DNA of 64,000 bases from Chelydra serpentina (lineage: Eukaryota; Chordata; Testudines; Chelydridae). The stretch is from the NCBI GenBank assembly GCA_037349315.1, contig JBAIAC010000040.1:13472001-13536000 (forward strand), given 5' to 3'. Shown piece by piece: positions 1 through 10,679 of the stretch (positions within the stretch are counted from its first letter, which is position 1; every line of letters starts with the position of its first letter). Below the pieces are notes generated by a model. It had not been told where the DNA came from. It worked only from the letters and a program-made list of their open reading frames with translations, and searched no databases. Position numbers and translations under genes: made by a program.

Positions 1-1188
1 AGTCCAGGTGGCACTCAACCTGCAAGGAGGATACATCCCTTTGTGATATGTCATGATGGTAACCATTACAGGATTCATGTGTACCGTGGCGTTTGCATTT
101 AGATTCCCAGGGTTGAAGTGCTGGAAGACTGAGCTGTCTGCTTTCTGTGCTGTACCCTCGGGAGGTTATCAAGAGAGATCAGAGTTACTGCTTCTAAAAT
201 GTCAGGAGAGAGTAATGGGCAAAAATCTTGTACAAGACTCAGGCTACAATATATGATACAATACAGACATTTGAAAGCTTTGGGGCAGCAGAAAGCCACC
301 AAAATGGAAGGCCTGCTAGCAGGAGGGTGCATCCTGGGCAAAAACAGGCTGTTTGGGGGGAAACGGCTCAATTCTTTCAAGGATCCTGCTGCCAGTCCGT
401 TGGCCCCTGGGAAGTGAGACCACCAGTGGACTGAGTCTTCAAAACAAGTCCCACCATTCACAACATACTGCAGCTACCTGCCCCCCAGGTCCTGTATCGT
501 TACCCTGCAACTCAAATTAATGCAGCTGTGTCATTGCTTTTAGCATAGATCCTATTATACCAAACAACAAGCAGCCAACACCGTACAAGCTTTCTGGGAC
601 AGGGACTGTGTGTGGGGACACTACCTAGCACATTGTGGTCACCTCTAAAACACAAAGAATGGCCAACAAGAACACAGCCATGTCAGTTACAGGCTTTTGT
701 GTTCTGTGTCTTTCTGGGGTCCTTCACAGTCACTGCTGAAGGCGAGATGATGTGGATACGGTATTTCCTTTGTAGTTGCTTTATGTCCATGGTAGATGGA
801 ATGCCACCCAGCTAAGAAGCATCTGTGTAAGGATAGTATAACAGGTGCCCGAGAGAGAGACCTGAATCCCATTCTTCTTTTTCCCCATCTCTTGGACGAG
901 CTGTTAAAAAAGCAACCAAGAATTCTTGTAGAGGAACCAAGCCCAAAGATGTCTTCCAGCAAGCAATAAGCCTGAAGGTGCTGAGAACATCTGCTGTCTG
1001 AGCATCATCATGTATGTTTGTCTGCCGTGCCATCCTTCCAACCCAATCGTTCACCAGCCTAGCTCCGAACAGCAGAGATGCTCTGGGTATTTGTGCAACT
1101 CAGAGTCCTCAGAGTAAACAGAGAAGTGGCTTGCATTAAGACATAGTGCACTCTGGAACAGGAACTGGACCGGTGGATGATTCTGACT
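1..1188. other. intergenic, no gene recognised
   Basis: Short open frames occur on both strands but none resembles a known protein, and none is bounded by convincing splice signals. I see no RNA gene or clear repeat here before the first MITE. Confidence 0.5.
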
Positions 1189-1191
1189 TTA

Positions 1192-1425
1192 GGGTATGTC
1201 TACACTGGAGCTGGAGATGCAATTTCCAGCTCAGGTAGACGTACCTGTGTAAGTTTTGAATGAGCTAGCACTCTAAACATGGTAGTGCACGGGCAGTGGG
1301 AGAGGCCAGCTGTCTGAGTACATACCTACGGTCTACACTGTTATTTTTAGCATGCCAACTCAATCAGAACTAGTGCAGGGATGTTTACCCAAGATGGAAA
1401 TTACACCTCCAGCGAAGATATACCC
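1192..1425. mobile_element. Harbinger-like MITE (copy A)
   Basis: A 234-bp non-coding element starts GGGTATGTCTACACT and ends with the imperfect inverted form ATATACCC. It is flanked on both sides by TTA (1,189-1,191 and 1,426-1,428), the TWA target duplication typical of PIF/Harbinger transposons. A related copy lies at 52,082-52,336: both share GGGTAT(A/G)TCTACACTG at the start and a CTCTAAA-AT-G-AGTG block inside. The transposase class is inferred from the target duplication only. Confidence 0.7.
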
Positions 1426-1592
1426 TTAGGGCTGGTCCACACTAGGGGGGTGGTATCGATCTAAGATACGCAACTTCAGCTATGTGAATAACGTAGCTGA
1501 AGTTTTAGTGTAGTAGCCGTGTTGGTCTGTGTCAGCAAAACTAAAATAAGAAAGAAAAACTTGTAGCACCTTCGAGACTAACAAATTTATTT

Positions 1593-1636
1593 CAGCATAA
1601 GCTTTCGTGGGTTAGAACCCACTTCATCGGATGCAA
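1593..1636 (-). ncRNA. hammerhead-ribozyme-like motif in Penelope tail
   Basis: Read on the minus strand, the order is CCGATGA (1,624-1,630), a perfect 7-bp hairpin stem GTGGGTT/AACCCAC (1,607-1,622), GAAA (1,603-1,606), then a GC-TTAT-GC mini-stem. Penelope-like elements are known to carry type I hammerheads with a very short stem III, and this matches the CUGANGA / stem II / GAAA order. In this copy the core is CCGATGA rather than CTGATGA, and the nucleotide at the expected cleavage position is G, so self-cleavage is probably lost. The fold call is by eye. Confidence 0.5.
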
Positions 1637-1828
1637 GGAATGAAACATACAGTAGACAGATATTTATGCAGTCAGAGAAACATGATACGGTGGAGGTGCA
1701 TAGACCAACCTTAAGAGGCTAATTAATTGAGAGGAACCATAACAGCAGGGGAAGAAAAAACCTTTGAAGTGATAAACAAGATGGCCACACAGGTGTGAAT
1801 GAGGATCGTTAACTTAAGGGAAATAGAT

Positions 1829-3334
1829 TCAATTAACGTAATGGCTAAGCCATTCCAAGTCCCTATTTAATCCAGAGGTGATGCAATCTAGTTTGCATAT
1901 CAATTCGAGTTCAACAGCTTCTCTTTGAAGCCTGTCTTTGGAGTGAATCTGTCGCAACACTGCGACCCTCAAGTCTGTCACTGACTGGTTAGGGAGGTTG
2001 AAGTGTTCTCCTACTGGTTTTTGAATGTTATGATTCCTGATGTCAGATTTATGTCCATTTATTCTTTTGCGTAGAGACTGTCCGGTTTGGCCAATGTACA
2101 TGGCAGAGGGGCATTGCTGGCACATGATGGCATATATCACATTGGTAGATGTGCAGGTGAATGAGCCCGTGATGGCGTGGCGGATGTGATTAGGCCCTGT
2201 GATGGTATCACTTGAATCGATATGTGGACAGAGTTGGCATCGGGCTTTGTTGCAAGGATAGGTTCCTGGGTTAGTGTTTTTGTTGTATGGTGTGTGGTTG
2301 CTGGTGAGTATTTGCTTCAGGTTGGGGGGCTGTCTGTAAGCGAGGATTGGTCTGTCCCCCAAGATCTGTGAGAGTGAGGGATCATCTTTTAGGATAGGTT
2401 GTAGATCTTTGATGATGCGCTGGAGAGGTTTTAGTTGGGGGCTAAAGGTGACGGCTAGTGGTGTTCTGTTATTTTCTTTTTTGGGCCTGTCTTGTAGTAG
2501 GTGACTCCTGGGTACTCTTTTGGCCCTGTCAATCTGTTTTTTCACTTCAGCAGGTGGGTATTGTAGTTGTAAGAATGCTTGATAGAGATCTTGTAGGTGT
2601 TTGTCTCTGTCTGAGGGATTGGAGCAAATGCGGTTGTATCTTAGAGCTTGGCTGTAAACAATGGATCGTGTGGTGTGTCCAGGATGGAAGCTGGAAGCAT
2701 GTAGGTAAGTATAGCGGTCAGTAGGTTTCCGGTATAGGGTGGTGTTAATGTGACCATCACTTATTAGCACAGTGGTGTCTAGGAAATGGACCGCTTGTGT
2801 GGACTGGTCTAGGCTGAGGTTGATGGTGGGATGGAAATTGTTGAAATCATGGTGGAATTCCTCAAGGGCTTCTTTTCCATGGGTCCAAATGATGAAGATA
2901 TCATCAATGTAGCGCAAGTAGAGTAGGGGTGTTAGGCGATGAGAGCTGAGGAAGCGTTGTTCTAAGTCAGCCATAAAAATGTTGGCATACTGTGGGGCCA
3001 TGCGGGTACCCATAGCAGTGCCACTGACTTGAAGGTATATATTGTCCCCAAATGTGAAATAGTTGTGGGTGAGGACAAAATCACAAAGTTCGGCCACCAG
3101 GTTAGCCGTGGTAGTATCGGGGATGCTGTTCCTGACAGCTTGTAGTCCATCGTTGTGTGGAATGTTAGTGTAGAGGGCTTCTACATCCATAGTGGCCAGG
3201 ATGGTGTTGTCTGGAAGATCACCGATGGATTGTAGTTTCCTCAGGAAGTCAGTGATGTCGCGAAGATAGCTGGTAGTGCTGGTAGCATAGGGCCTGAGGA
3301 GAGAGTCCACATAGCCAGACAATCCTGCTGTTAG
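1829..3334 (-). CDS. Penelope-like reverse transcriptase / GIY-YIG endonuclease (5' partial)
   Basis: The frame codes about 500 residues without a stop. Numbering from the codon at 3,322, RT motif A is MDVEALYTNIP (Asp46), motif B is SGTAMGTRMAPQYANIF (about 100-116) and the catalytic YIDD box is at 138-141, followed by the HFLDT block. A Cys-rich segment (YPCNKARCQLCPH) precedes the GIY-YIG nuclease, seen as VIYAIMCQQC then MYIGQTGQSLRKR and a downstream VGEHF. This order of RT then GIY-YIG is diagnostic of endonuclease-bearing Penelope-like elements, which copy their RNA into chromosomal DNA. The frame is still open at the upstream insertion border, so the N-terminal part of the protein is missing and no true start is present. 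All catalytic residues I can check are intact. It is a mobile-element gene, not a host gene. Confidence 0.9.
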   Translation of the reverse strand, partial: LTAGLSGYVDSLLRPYATSTTSYLRDITDFLRKLQSIGDLPDNTILATMDVEALYTNIPHNDGLQAVRNSIPDTTTANLVAELCDFVLTHNYFTFGDNIYLQVSGTAMGTRMAPQYANIFMADLEQRFLSSHRLTPLLYLRYIDDIFIIWTHGKEALEEFHHDFNNFHPTINLSLDQSTQAVHFLDTTVLISDGHINTTLYRKPTDRYTYLHASSFHPGHTTRSIVYSQALRYNRICSNPSDRDKHLQDLYQAFLQLQYPPAEVKKQIDRAKRVPRSHLLQDRPKKENNRTPLAVTFSPQLKPLQRIIKDLQPILKDDPSLSQILGDRPILAYRQPPNLKQILTSNHTPYNKNTNPGTYPCNKARCQLCPHIDSSDTITGPNHIRHAITGSFTCTSTNVIYAIMCQQCPSAMYIGQTGQSLRKRINGHKSDIRNHNIQKPVGEHFNLPNQSVTDLRVAVLRQIHSKDRLQREAVELELICKLDCITSGLNRDLEWLSHYVN

Positions 3335-3570
3335 GGTAGCTGAAGTTGAATATCTTAGATCGATTTCAAAAGGTACTTACCCCGGTCCACACCGCAGCAG
3401 GCAGGCTCCCCCGTCGATAGCGCTTCCTCTGCTCATGGAACTGGAGTTCCGGTGTCGACGGGGAGCGGCTCTGGGATCGATTTATCGCGTCTAGACGAGA
3501 TGCAATAAATCGATCCCAGAACATCGATAGCTACCCGCCGAATAGGGCGGGTAGTGTAGACGTAGCCTTA

Positions 3571-4379
3571 AGATGCCCACTGCTTAGCAAAAAAGAAAAT
3601 ACAACTAGGGCACAGTCGGCCAAACTCACCACTACCCTAACCAGGTGGGACTCCATTGAAGTCAGTAGAGTTTTGCGTGCTTACCCCAGTGCTGAATTTT
3701 CCCAGCTCTCGCTGCTTAGCATGCTTGTCACAGCAAGTCACATAGACATGGCGAGAGGTGCAGAGCTGTGCACTGGCTTATGAAATCCATCAGGCAAGCA
3801 GCTGGCTGGAGGCAAGTTTTCCTACAAACCAGAATGTTATTTAACCACAGAGTTTAGTACATTAAAACAAAGGGGCGGCCAACCGAAAAAACCCCACCCC
3901 CGAGCCTGGGGCCCATTATTCACTTTGGCGTAGGCCATTTGTGGGTTCCTGGAGCTGTGTGAACATTTCATAAATGTTGTTGCAGACTTGAAACATGAGC
4001 CAGGTTCACCCAAACATCTGCTCGGGACAGAGGACTCTTGTTTGTAGACCCTGGACCAAGTCTTGTGTGAGCCTGACTTGAGCTTTGAGTGAATCTGGAC
4101 CCTTTGGGTGGAACCCATTGACATTAACTGTGTGGTTTGGACCCAAACCCAGGCAAAACTTTGGGTTTGGCTGAGCTATGGTTTGAGGAGCAAATCCTGC
4201 TCCACAGCCATGGGAGGGCCCTGCCTGCAGCAGAACTGGTTCATTCCTCCAGCACAGAGAAGGGATAGGAAACAGAGAGCTCCTAAATCTAGTAATAGGA
4301 GGCCACGTCTGCAGCAGAAGTAATGCATTGCCATGGCACAGGGAAGGGATAGGGCTGGGTTTCCCTACACATCCCTGTA
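3571..4379. other. intergenic, no gene recognised
   Basis: Unremarkable sequence. The minus-strand open frames between about 3,840 and 4,500 look like chance frames: they have no domain and no splice context. Confidence 0.4.
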
Positions 4380-5115
4380 CAGGAAGCTTTGGGGGCACGT
4401 GACAGGGCCTGATGAGGTAAAAAGGGCCAGTCTGCACTGGAAGAGAGTCACAGCTGAAAAAGTCTAATGGCTGCTGAAGCCCAGCTGGGGAAGGAGCTGG
4501 GCAAGGCATAAAGAGAGGATGTTGGTGGTCAGAGGGGGGTGCAGGGAGGAACCCTGCAGTCGCTCTCTAGAGAGGAGAGGAGAGGAGAAAATGCACACAT
4601 GCAATAAACCCTCTGAGATCCTGCCTGGGAATACAAACTCTGGCAAGAACTTGGGAGAGGGTGAAGAAGCCACAGGGAGCAGAGAAGGCTTTGGTGGTAT
4701 CCCAGGATAGGCCAGAAGACTGAGACAGGACAACAAGAAAGAGCCCAAAGAAACAGCAATAGGATCTGGGATTGAGCAGACTGTGGTTGCTGGGATAGAG
4801 GGTCCCTGGGCTGGAACCCAGAGTAGTGGGTGGGCCCAGGTTCCCCTGCCAGCCACAGGGGAAGTGGCATGGTCTGGGCAATGGAGCTGAAGACTGCCTG
4901 AGACAGTTAGTCCTGAGAGACTTTGATACCCCGGAAGGGAAAACTACTGTGACCTGGCTGGAAGGCCAAGCCACAAAAAGGGAGCACCTGAGTCCCAAGG
5001 GGGGCGGGGGGCGGGGAGAGGTCGCTGTGCAAGGAAGGGGGTGTCAGATCTGAGTGGAGCTAATCCCCAAACCCAGCCACAAGGAGGCACCCAGTGGTGA
5101 GTGAACCTCGTGACA
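4380..5115 (+). repeat. LTR-like repeat, family related to 13.65-14.29 kb
   Basis: A purine-rich block contains GGCATAAAGAGAGGA (TATA-like context, about 4,503) and ends with GGAGGCACCCAGTGGTGAGTG and CCTCGTGACA. The stretch around 4,920-4,980 (GAC-TTTG-TACCC-GGAAG, GTGACCTGGCTGGAAGGCCAAG) recurs almost word for word near 14,110-14,180. The ending resembles that of the solo LTR at 7,843-8,518 (GAGGTGCCACAGGGGTGAGT...CCGTCACA). I could not place the left edge or a target duplication, so the boundaries are approximate. The many overlapping open frames here are not genes. Confidence 0.5.
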
Positions 5116-7150
5116 GGGAGGCAGGCCTGGGAAGAATACAAGGAGTCAAGGACGATGGATTGGCTGTTATGTAGATCTGCTGGTTATTGTTCTCCATGGA
5201 GCAGAGGTGCAAGAGAACTTACTGTAGTAGCCTCAGGGCAGCAGCCATAGCTAGGTTGAGCTGCTGCTGCTCCTCCACAACCTAAGGAGAAGGAAGGATT
5301 TCTCCCAGTCATGTGGAATGTGTACAGGGCTCGTTGTGATGTATCTGTTAGCAGTGAATACGTCTGAAGACTAGCAAGGATTCTTGGCTTGGCGTGTGCA
5401 AGAGGGGTGCTCTCCCTCACAGGCTAACCATGATGGAGAACAATGAGCTCCGGGAAACCTGTGGCAATATGTTGACTTGGGTTTTCATCAGTCACACGCA
5501 GTTTTGTGCAGATTGGTGGTTTACTACTGATTTGAATTAGAAGGATCTAGGAGAAGTGCTTGGAGTAACAGATTTTTCTGTATTTATTTTGGATGTACAT
5601 CCAGTGGAAAAATATCTTCCAAAGCATTTTGCTTGGCTATGTGGCCTGTTTTATTTGGAGAACAATTGATGATGATGAGTGGCATTAAATGTGAGCGCTG
5701 CTTGACAGCTTTTTGACTCTCCTGCAAGTCAAAGTAGCAAACTCCATATGTCTGTGCACGTGCATGGGCAGGGGAGAGATACGAGATTTGGAAGAGCTGC
5801 CAGATGTATTTATCCACGCCACACTAGGTATGAGTGTTTATCAGACCCAGTGCGGATGGCGAAAGCGTGCCTGTCTTTGCAGTGTTGTAAGGCACAGCCC
5901 AGACCGCTGGTTTGCTGGAAGTCCCTGCAGCATAATGGGAAACTAAATGGAGCATTTCTGCCATAAATATTGCAGAAATGGGTTTGATCTGACTTGCAAT
6001 ATCACAGTGGTTGACCGTGGCTTTGCCACAAGCCCCACATGAAGGGCAGCATATATGTATAGGACCTGCCCCAGGAGCAGACTGACGCTGCTTCCCGGTT
6101 TCTCCTTGCCCCAGGAGGGCAAACCTTGGGCCAACCTTATTTCTGGCACAGGACGCATCCTCCAGTGAGCCAGCACAGCTGTGCTAGCCAGTGCGTTGTG
6201 GGGATGGCGCCAGGGCTCTGCCCCTTCCCACCCACTCCCCTCCCGCACGCCTGGGAGGGATGTTGCAGTCCCACAGAGGCTGCTCTCCCTTCCTCACTGC
6301 TATGCTCAGCATGGACAGCTGGCCCAGGGAGCAAGAAGGCACCTAGCAGCCCATCGGTGCCCTGCGCTGGCCTGGGAGATGGTGCCACGGGCAGCTGGCA
6401 GCTGTGGATCCTTGGGACGATTAGATGAGCACAGACATGAAACGCATTGGTCGAACATGATTTCTCCCTGCTTTGTTTACAGCTTTCTTGGGTACCAGAG
6501 GCAAGTCTAGGCAATAGGGCAGGCAGCTGCAGGTGGGATAAATCCAGAGTAACTCCGCCGCAGCCAGTGGATGTACTCCTGATGTAACTGAGAGCAGAGC
6601 TGGGCCCCAAGAGTTTCGTAAACTTAGGAGCAATAAGGCAAATAAAATGAGATTAGACAATTGCATTTAAAATTAGAGAGAAATGCTTTTGACAGTAATT
6701 TTGATTTTCCGCCCCCCCACCAACCCTACCCCAAATGCTTCCAGCTGCGACCTCTGACTTGTGAAGCATTCACCTGAGACGTGGGCCATGGTTGCTTGTT
6801 ATAACTGGTGCTTTCAGTGCATTCGGTCTCTCCTAACAAGAGGCCTCCTCTGCAAAACATTAACCTGATCCAATGAATGGCATCTCCCCAATGAAGTCCA
6901 GACATTCAGCTTCCTTACATGGAACAGAGAGAAGCAGCTAGACATTAAGGCCCAGACTTGCAAAGATATTTAGGCATTGCTCCATTCAACGCTGCAACAC
7001 CTAGGTGATTGAGGAGCCTAATGCTCCTAGGCTCCTAACACTCATAGGAACTGCAACATTGAGCGAATCAACCCCTAAATACCTTTAAAACCTGATCTTA
7101 AGCTCTTTGGGGCAAGGACATATATTTAATGTTTGTACAGCACACTGGAG
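5116..7150. other. intergenic with degraded repeats
   Basis: No gene is recognised. About 6,520-6,600 holds a copy of a dispersed motif with GAGTAACTCC...GTAACTGAGAGCAGAG. About 6,960-7,060 holds a member of the short 'CAAAG-TATTTAGGCA...CCTAGG' repeat also seen at 41.49 kb. The 7,100-7,140 segment (CTCTTTGGGGCAAGGAC...TTTGTACAGCAC) is a fragment of the amniote SINE family described at 25,690. Confidence 0.4.
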
Positions 7151-7158
7151 CTCTAGCC

Positions 7159-7377
7159 CAGGGGTTCTCAAACTGGGGGTCGGGACCCCTCAGGGGGTTG
7201 GGAGGTTATTATGTGGGGGGTCACGAGCTGCCAGCCTCCACCCCAAACCCCGCTTTGCCTCCAGCATTTATAATGGTGTTAAATATATAAAAAGTGTTTT
7301 TAATTTATAAGGGGGGGTCACACTCAGAGGCTTGCTGTGTGAAAGGGGTCACCAGTACAAAAGTTTGAGAACCACTG
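7159..7377. mobile_element. hAT-like MITE
   Basis: A 219-bp element with terminal inverted repeats CAGGGGTTCTCAAACT (left) and AGTTTGAGAACCACTG (right). The 8-bp flanks are CTCTAGCC and CTCGAGCT, six of eight matching, which fits an aged 8-bp hAT target duplication. It is non-coding, with an AT-rich centre. The TIR sequence resembles Charlie-type hAT elements. Confidence 0.7.
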
Positions 7378-7559
7378 CTCGAGCTGGTAAGCACCACCAC
7401 AATCAATGGTAAATAAGAAGGAGCATTACACAGGAAAAGGGGAAAAGGTGCCATCTGTCATCTCATACCATCACATCCTCACTACTATCTCCAACCACAC
7501 ATGCAGAGATCCACTCTAAAAAGGAGGATGGGGTGGAAATGTGCTGGGGGCAGAAGAAA

Positions 7560-8895
7560 CAGTTTGTCCGGCTGTGTGCAATGTTACGCCCATATCTTGA
7601 ATATTGTGTACAGATGTGGTCTCCTCATCTCAAAAAGGATATACTGGCATTAGAAAAGGTTCAGAGAAGAGCAACTAAGATGATTAGGGGTTTGGAATGG
7701 GTCCTATATGAGGAGAGATTAAAGAGGCTAGGACTTTTCAGCTTGAAAAAGAGGAGACTATGGGGGGATATGACAGAGGTATATAAAATCATGAGTGGTG
7801 TGGAGAAAGTGAATAAGGAAAAGTTATTTACTTGTTCCCATATGTAGTGGGGTGGTTCCCCCACTCCAGCAGAAAAAGGGTTAAAGTCAGCCCTGGGAGA
7901 AGGCTGTGGCTGAGAGCTGCTAAACTGGGCTGATTGGGGAAGCAGCCGCAGCTGGGCCACGCCCCAATCAGGCCACATCAGGCCTGTATAAAAAGGCTGT
8001 GAGCCAGCAGCCCAGAAGGAGTCTCTCTCCAGGTTGGGAGAGAGCAGGGCTTGGCTGCCTGCAGAAAGGGTACTGGGAGTGATGCAGGGCTGGGGAAAGC
8101 TAGGGGAGCTGTAGGCTGGCAACTCCCCAGGCTGCAGGGCCTGGTCTACGGCCCATAGAGGTACTGGGAGGCAGAGGAAGGCAGCAGGTCCGAACCCCCT
8201 TGCCTATGATGAGTGGCTTTTACATTGCAGTCTGCCTCAGTGAACAGGGGCTTGGTGATGACTGGCAGTAGCCCAGACTGAGGCAAGGTGGGGCTAAGAG
8301 GGTTGGGGGGTTCCCAGAGAGGGGCAACCCATAGAGACTGTTGGGGGTACTGCTAGGGGGCAGCCCCCAGGGTAAAGGGGCACCGGGGTCCGGCAGGGCC
8401 AGGGGGGCCAGGGGCAAACAGGACATCAGCCTGCAGAGGGCACTCTGGGCTGGTAGAATTGCTAATTCATGGAGAAACCAGCAGGAGGTGCCACAGGGGT
8501 GAGTCCTGCACCGTCACACCATAATATAAGAACTAGGGGCCACCAAATGAAATTAATGGGCAGCAGCTTTAAAACAAATAAAAGGAAGTTCTTCACACAG
8601 CACACAGTCAACCTGTGGAACTCTTTGCCTGAGGAGGTTGTGAAGGCTGGGACTATAACAGGGTTTAAAAGAGAACCTCCATGAATGTATCCAGTTAAGT
8701 CCATTAATGGCTATTAACCAGGATGGATAAGGAATGGTGTCCCTAGCCTCTGTTTGTCAGAGGGTGGAGATGGATGGCAGGAGAGAGATCACTTGATCAT
8801 TACCTGTTAGGTTCACTCCCTCTAGGGCACCTGGCATTGGCCACTGTCAGTAGACATGATACTGGGCTGGATGGACCTTTGGTCTGACCCAGTAC
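7560..8895 (+). mobile_element. CR1 LINE 3' fragment (interrupted)
   Basis: The plus strand from about 7,575 to 7,842 codes the end of a CR1 reverse transcriptase (RPYLEYCVQMWSPHLKKD, VQRRATKMIRG, YEERLKRLGLFSLKKRR). After the solo LTR the same element resumes at 8,524 (AGAACTAGGGGCCACC...GTCAACCTGTGGAACTC) and runs to a typical CR1 3' region ending near GGTCTGACCCAGTA (about 8,893). The last bases of the CR1 terminus are missing or diverged. This is dead LINE sequence, not a host gene. Confidence 0.9.
7843..8518 (+). mobile_element. solo LTR inserted in the CR1 copy
   Basis: This 676-bp element begins TGTAGTGG and ends CCGTCACA, so it has the 5'-TG...CA-3' ends of an LTR. It is flanked by a perfect 5-bp duplication CCATA (7,838-7,842 and 8,519-8,523) that restores the CR1 reading across the site. 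A TATA-like box CTGTATAAAAAGGCTG lies near 7,984-7,999, about 140 bp into the element, as expected for a U3 promoter. There is no internal viral gene, so it is most simply a solo LTR left by recombination of an endogenous retrovirus-like element. Orientation is inferred from the TATA position. Confidence 0.85.
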
Positions 8896-9626
8896 ACTGC
8901 AAGTTAAACAGCAAGCAAAGGGCAACACATTATCCAGAGGATGTGCATGGGTCAGTCCAGTGGGGCCTTCCCAGATTTCCCACTGCCCAAGACCACCCCT
9001 TGTGTTCAGAGCCAGGGACTGGGTCTGTGTAACATTCACCCCCAGCCTGTGGAGCTGTGGCCACTTTGTGCAGTGGTGAAATGTGGCCCTGTGAATGCGC
9101 TGGCTTATGTCAGCGTATCTCCATTTCCGTGGAGAAGCTGGCAGCGCACTAAATCCTAAAGTGCTTTAGGAAGGGGACAAGGCTGCGTCTGCAGTTCTTT
9201 CTTCTTTTTCTGGAGACATTAAAAGGTTTATTTATTATGCAGCTCACCACACAACCAGCTTTCATCTTGAGGGCTGCCTGATGTTTTCAGGCTGTTTACT
9301 CCCTTAAAATGAACAGCTGTTTTAGGCTTATTCTTTGGCCTCTGCTTCCAAGTCCAGCAGAGTTCTTTCCAGTGCTCCTCACCGGAGTAACAGATTTTTG
9401 GCTCTAATAGTGAGAAAAAGATATCATGGGGGTTGGTTTGACTGTAAACATGGAGGCAGACATCACTTCCAGCTGGGGATATCGCTGCATCTTCACAGAA
9501 ACAGTCTGAACTTCCAAACACACTTTTGATTATCACAGAGAATACTTGTCCTTCCAGCGAACCTACTTTTCTTTCTAAAAGAGATGCTATAGCTCCAACA
9601 GAAGTTATGGGCTTGATGCAGAGATG

Positions 9627-9709
9627 CCTGGGTGAGGCTTTTGGCCTGTGTTATGCAGGAGGTCTGACTAGATGATCAGATTGGTCCCTTTATATTTATG
9701 AATCTATGA
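9627..9709 (+). mobile_element. CR1 LINE 3' end
   Basis: GGCCTGTGTTATGCAGGAGG then CTAGATGATCAGATTGGTCCC and ATGAATCTATGAA is the standard end of many amniote CR1 elements; only the terminal 80 bp or so is kept. Confidence 0.8.
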
Positions 9710-10679
9710 AACAAGGAGTTGGAGGTCGGAGTGTGGCATTTGCTACAGCTAATGGGCTCGGCTAATGCGTACAAATTTGTTCGTGAATATTCACAAGGAA
9801 CCTTTTTGAATTCTCTCTGGGTGTGTTCATACCATAAACCCATTCACTAGCCCCTTTCAACCCCCATTCAATCCAACTCTGCCATTCACTCCAGCGTTTC
9901 CGCTTTACCGTCCAGTCTAAGATCTTTTTCTCAGCTGACTGACGCCACATTGGATATTCTGGTTGGGATTTTCAAAAGCACGCATCATCGGCCTAACCCT
10001 GTTTCCACTAATGTCATTGGGAGTTTCACCATTGAATACCCCACCCTCTGCTTGTCTCAGGCCAGGAGATGAATTCAGGTGATGCTGAGTTTGAGCATGT
10101 ATTACATTGTAACTTGCTTATTCACTGGTAGCGATAAACAGAATGTGTGTGAAAAATATAAACTGCTATCCTTCATTCTACAGACACAAAGAGAGAGGAC
10201 AAGAAATCTGAACTGTCTGTTATGGCTGCGTTAAATCCAGTCAGAAAATGTCTTAATTTGTTTACACAGACTGATGTGTCAGTTTTTAATGCTTTCCAGG
10301 TGCTATAACTCAATGCTACTTGGGCCATAATAACCCTTCTTCATAATTTCCTTTGTCACTGGTGATTATCAAGGAATGCAGTATGCTATATAGAGATGAG
10401 ACGAAACCAAATATGGGGACCCAAACACCCCTGAATGATATTAATTTAATTTCTACGACGCTTGTCACAGTGACCTTCAAACCTGCGCTTTGCGGCGATA
10501 ATCATCTGCACACACTTTAAGCAATCTGACATCTGCAATACCTCTTGGTGTCACTGCAAAGTGCGTGCCCATGTATTAGAATTTGCATGCATGGATGTTT
10601 ACTAGTGTGCGCTGGTGCAGATTTTAGTGATCAAAAGTTTTTAAGCCAAAATAATAATACTTTGTACCCTTATAACATC

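Larger units (their letters stand above)
1505..3335 (-). mobile_element. Penelope-like retroelement, 5'-truncated
   Basis: This 1,831-bp insertion lies inside MITE copy B and is bounded by a perfect 12-bp target duplication, GTAGCTGAAGTT, at 1,493-1,504 and 3,336-3,347. On the minus strand it carries one open frame (reverse transcriptase then GIY-YIG endonuclease), followed by a 3' tail of about 320 bp with a hammerhead-like fold. The 5' end is truncated near the start of the reverse transcriptase core, as is common for target-primed retroelements. The undisturbed frame and exact duplication suggest a fairly young insertion. Confidence 0.9.
1429..3567. mobile_element. Harbinger-like MITE (copy B), split by a Penelope-like insertion
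   Basis: The left part is 1,429-1,504 and the right part 3,348-3,567, about 296 bp when the insertion is removed. It starts GGGCTGGTCCACACT and ends GTGTAGACGTAGCC, with TTA on both sides (1,426-1,428 and 3,568-3,570). The left TTA is shared with copy A, so two MITEs sit head to tail on one target motif. The element is rich in self-complementary segments: one arm around ATCGATCTAAGATA pairs with TATCTTAGATCGAT across the insertion, and another hairpin lies at about 3,474-3,519. It carries no coding capacity of its own. Confidence 0.75.

Noticed and set aside
4006..4998. Overlapping minus-strand frames of 110-167 codons
   Set aside because: They lie largely on a purine-rich LTR-like repeat; Pro/Ser/Leu-rich composition, no domain, overlapping frames.
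7533..7847. 104-codon open frame as a gene
   Set aside because: It is the end of a CR1 reverse transcriptase, cut by a solo LTR.
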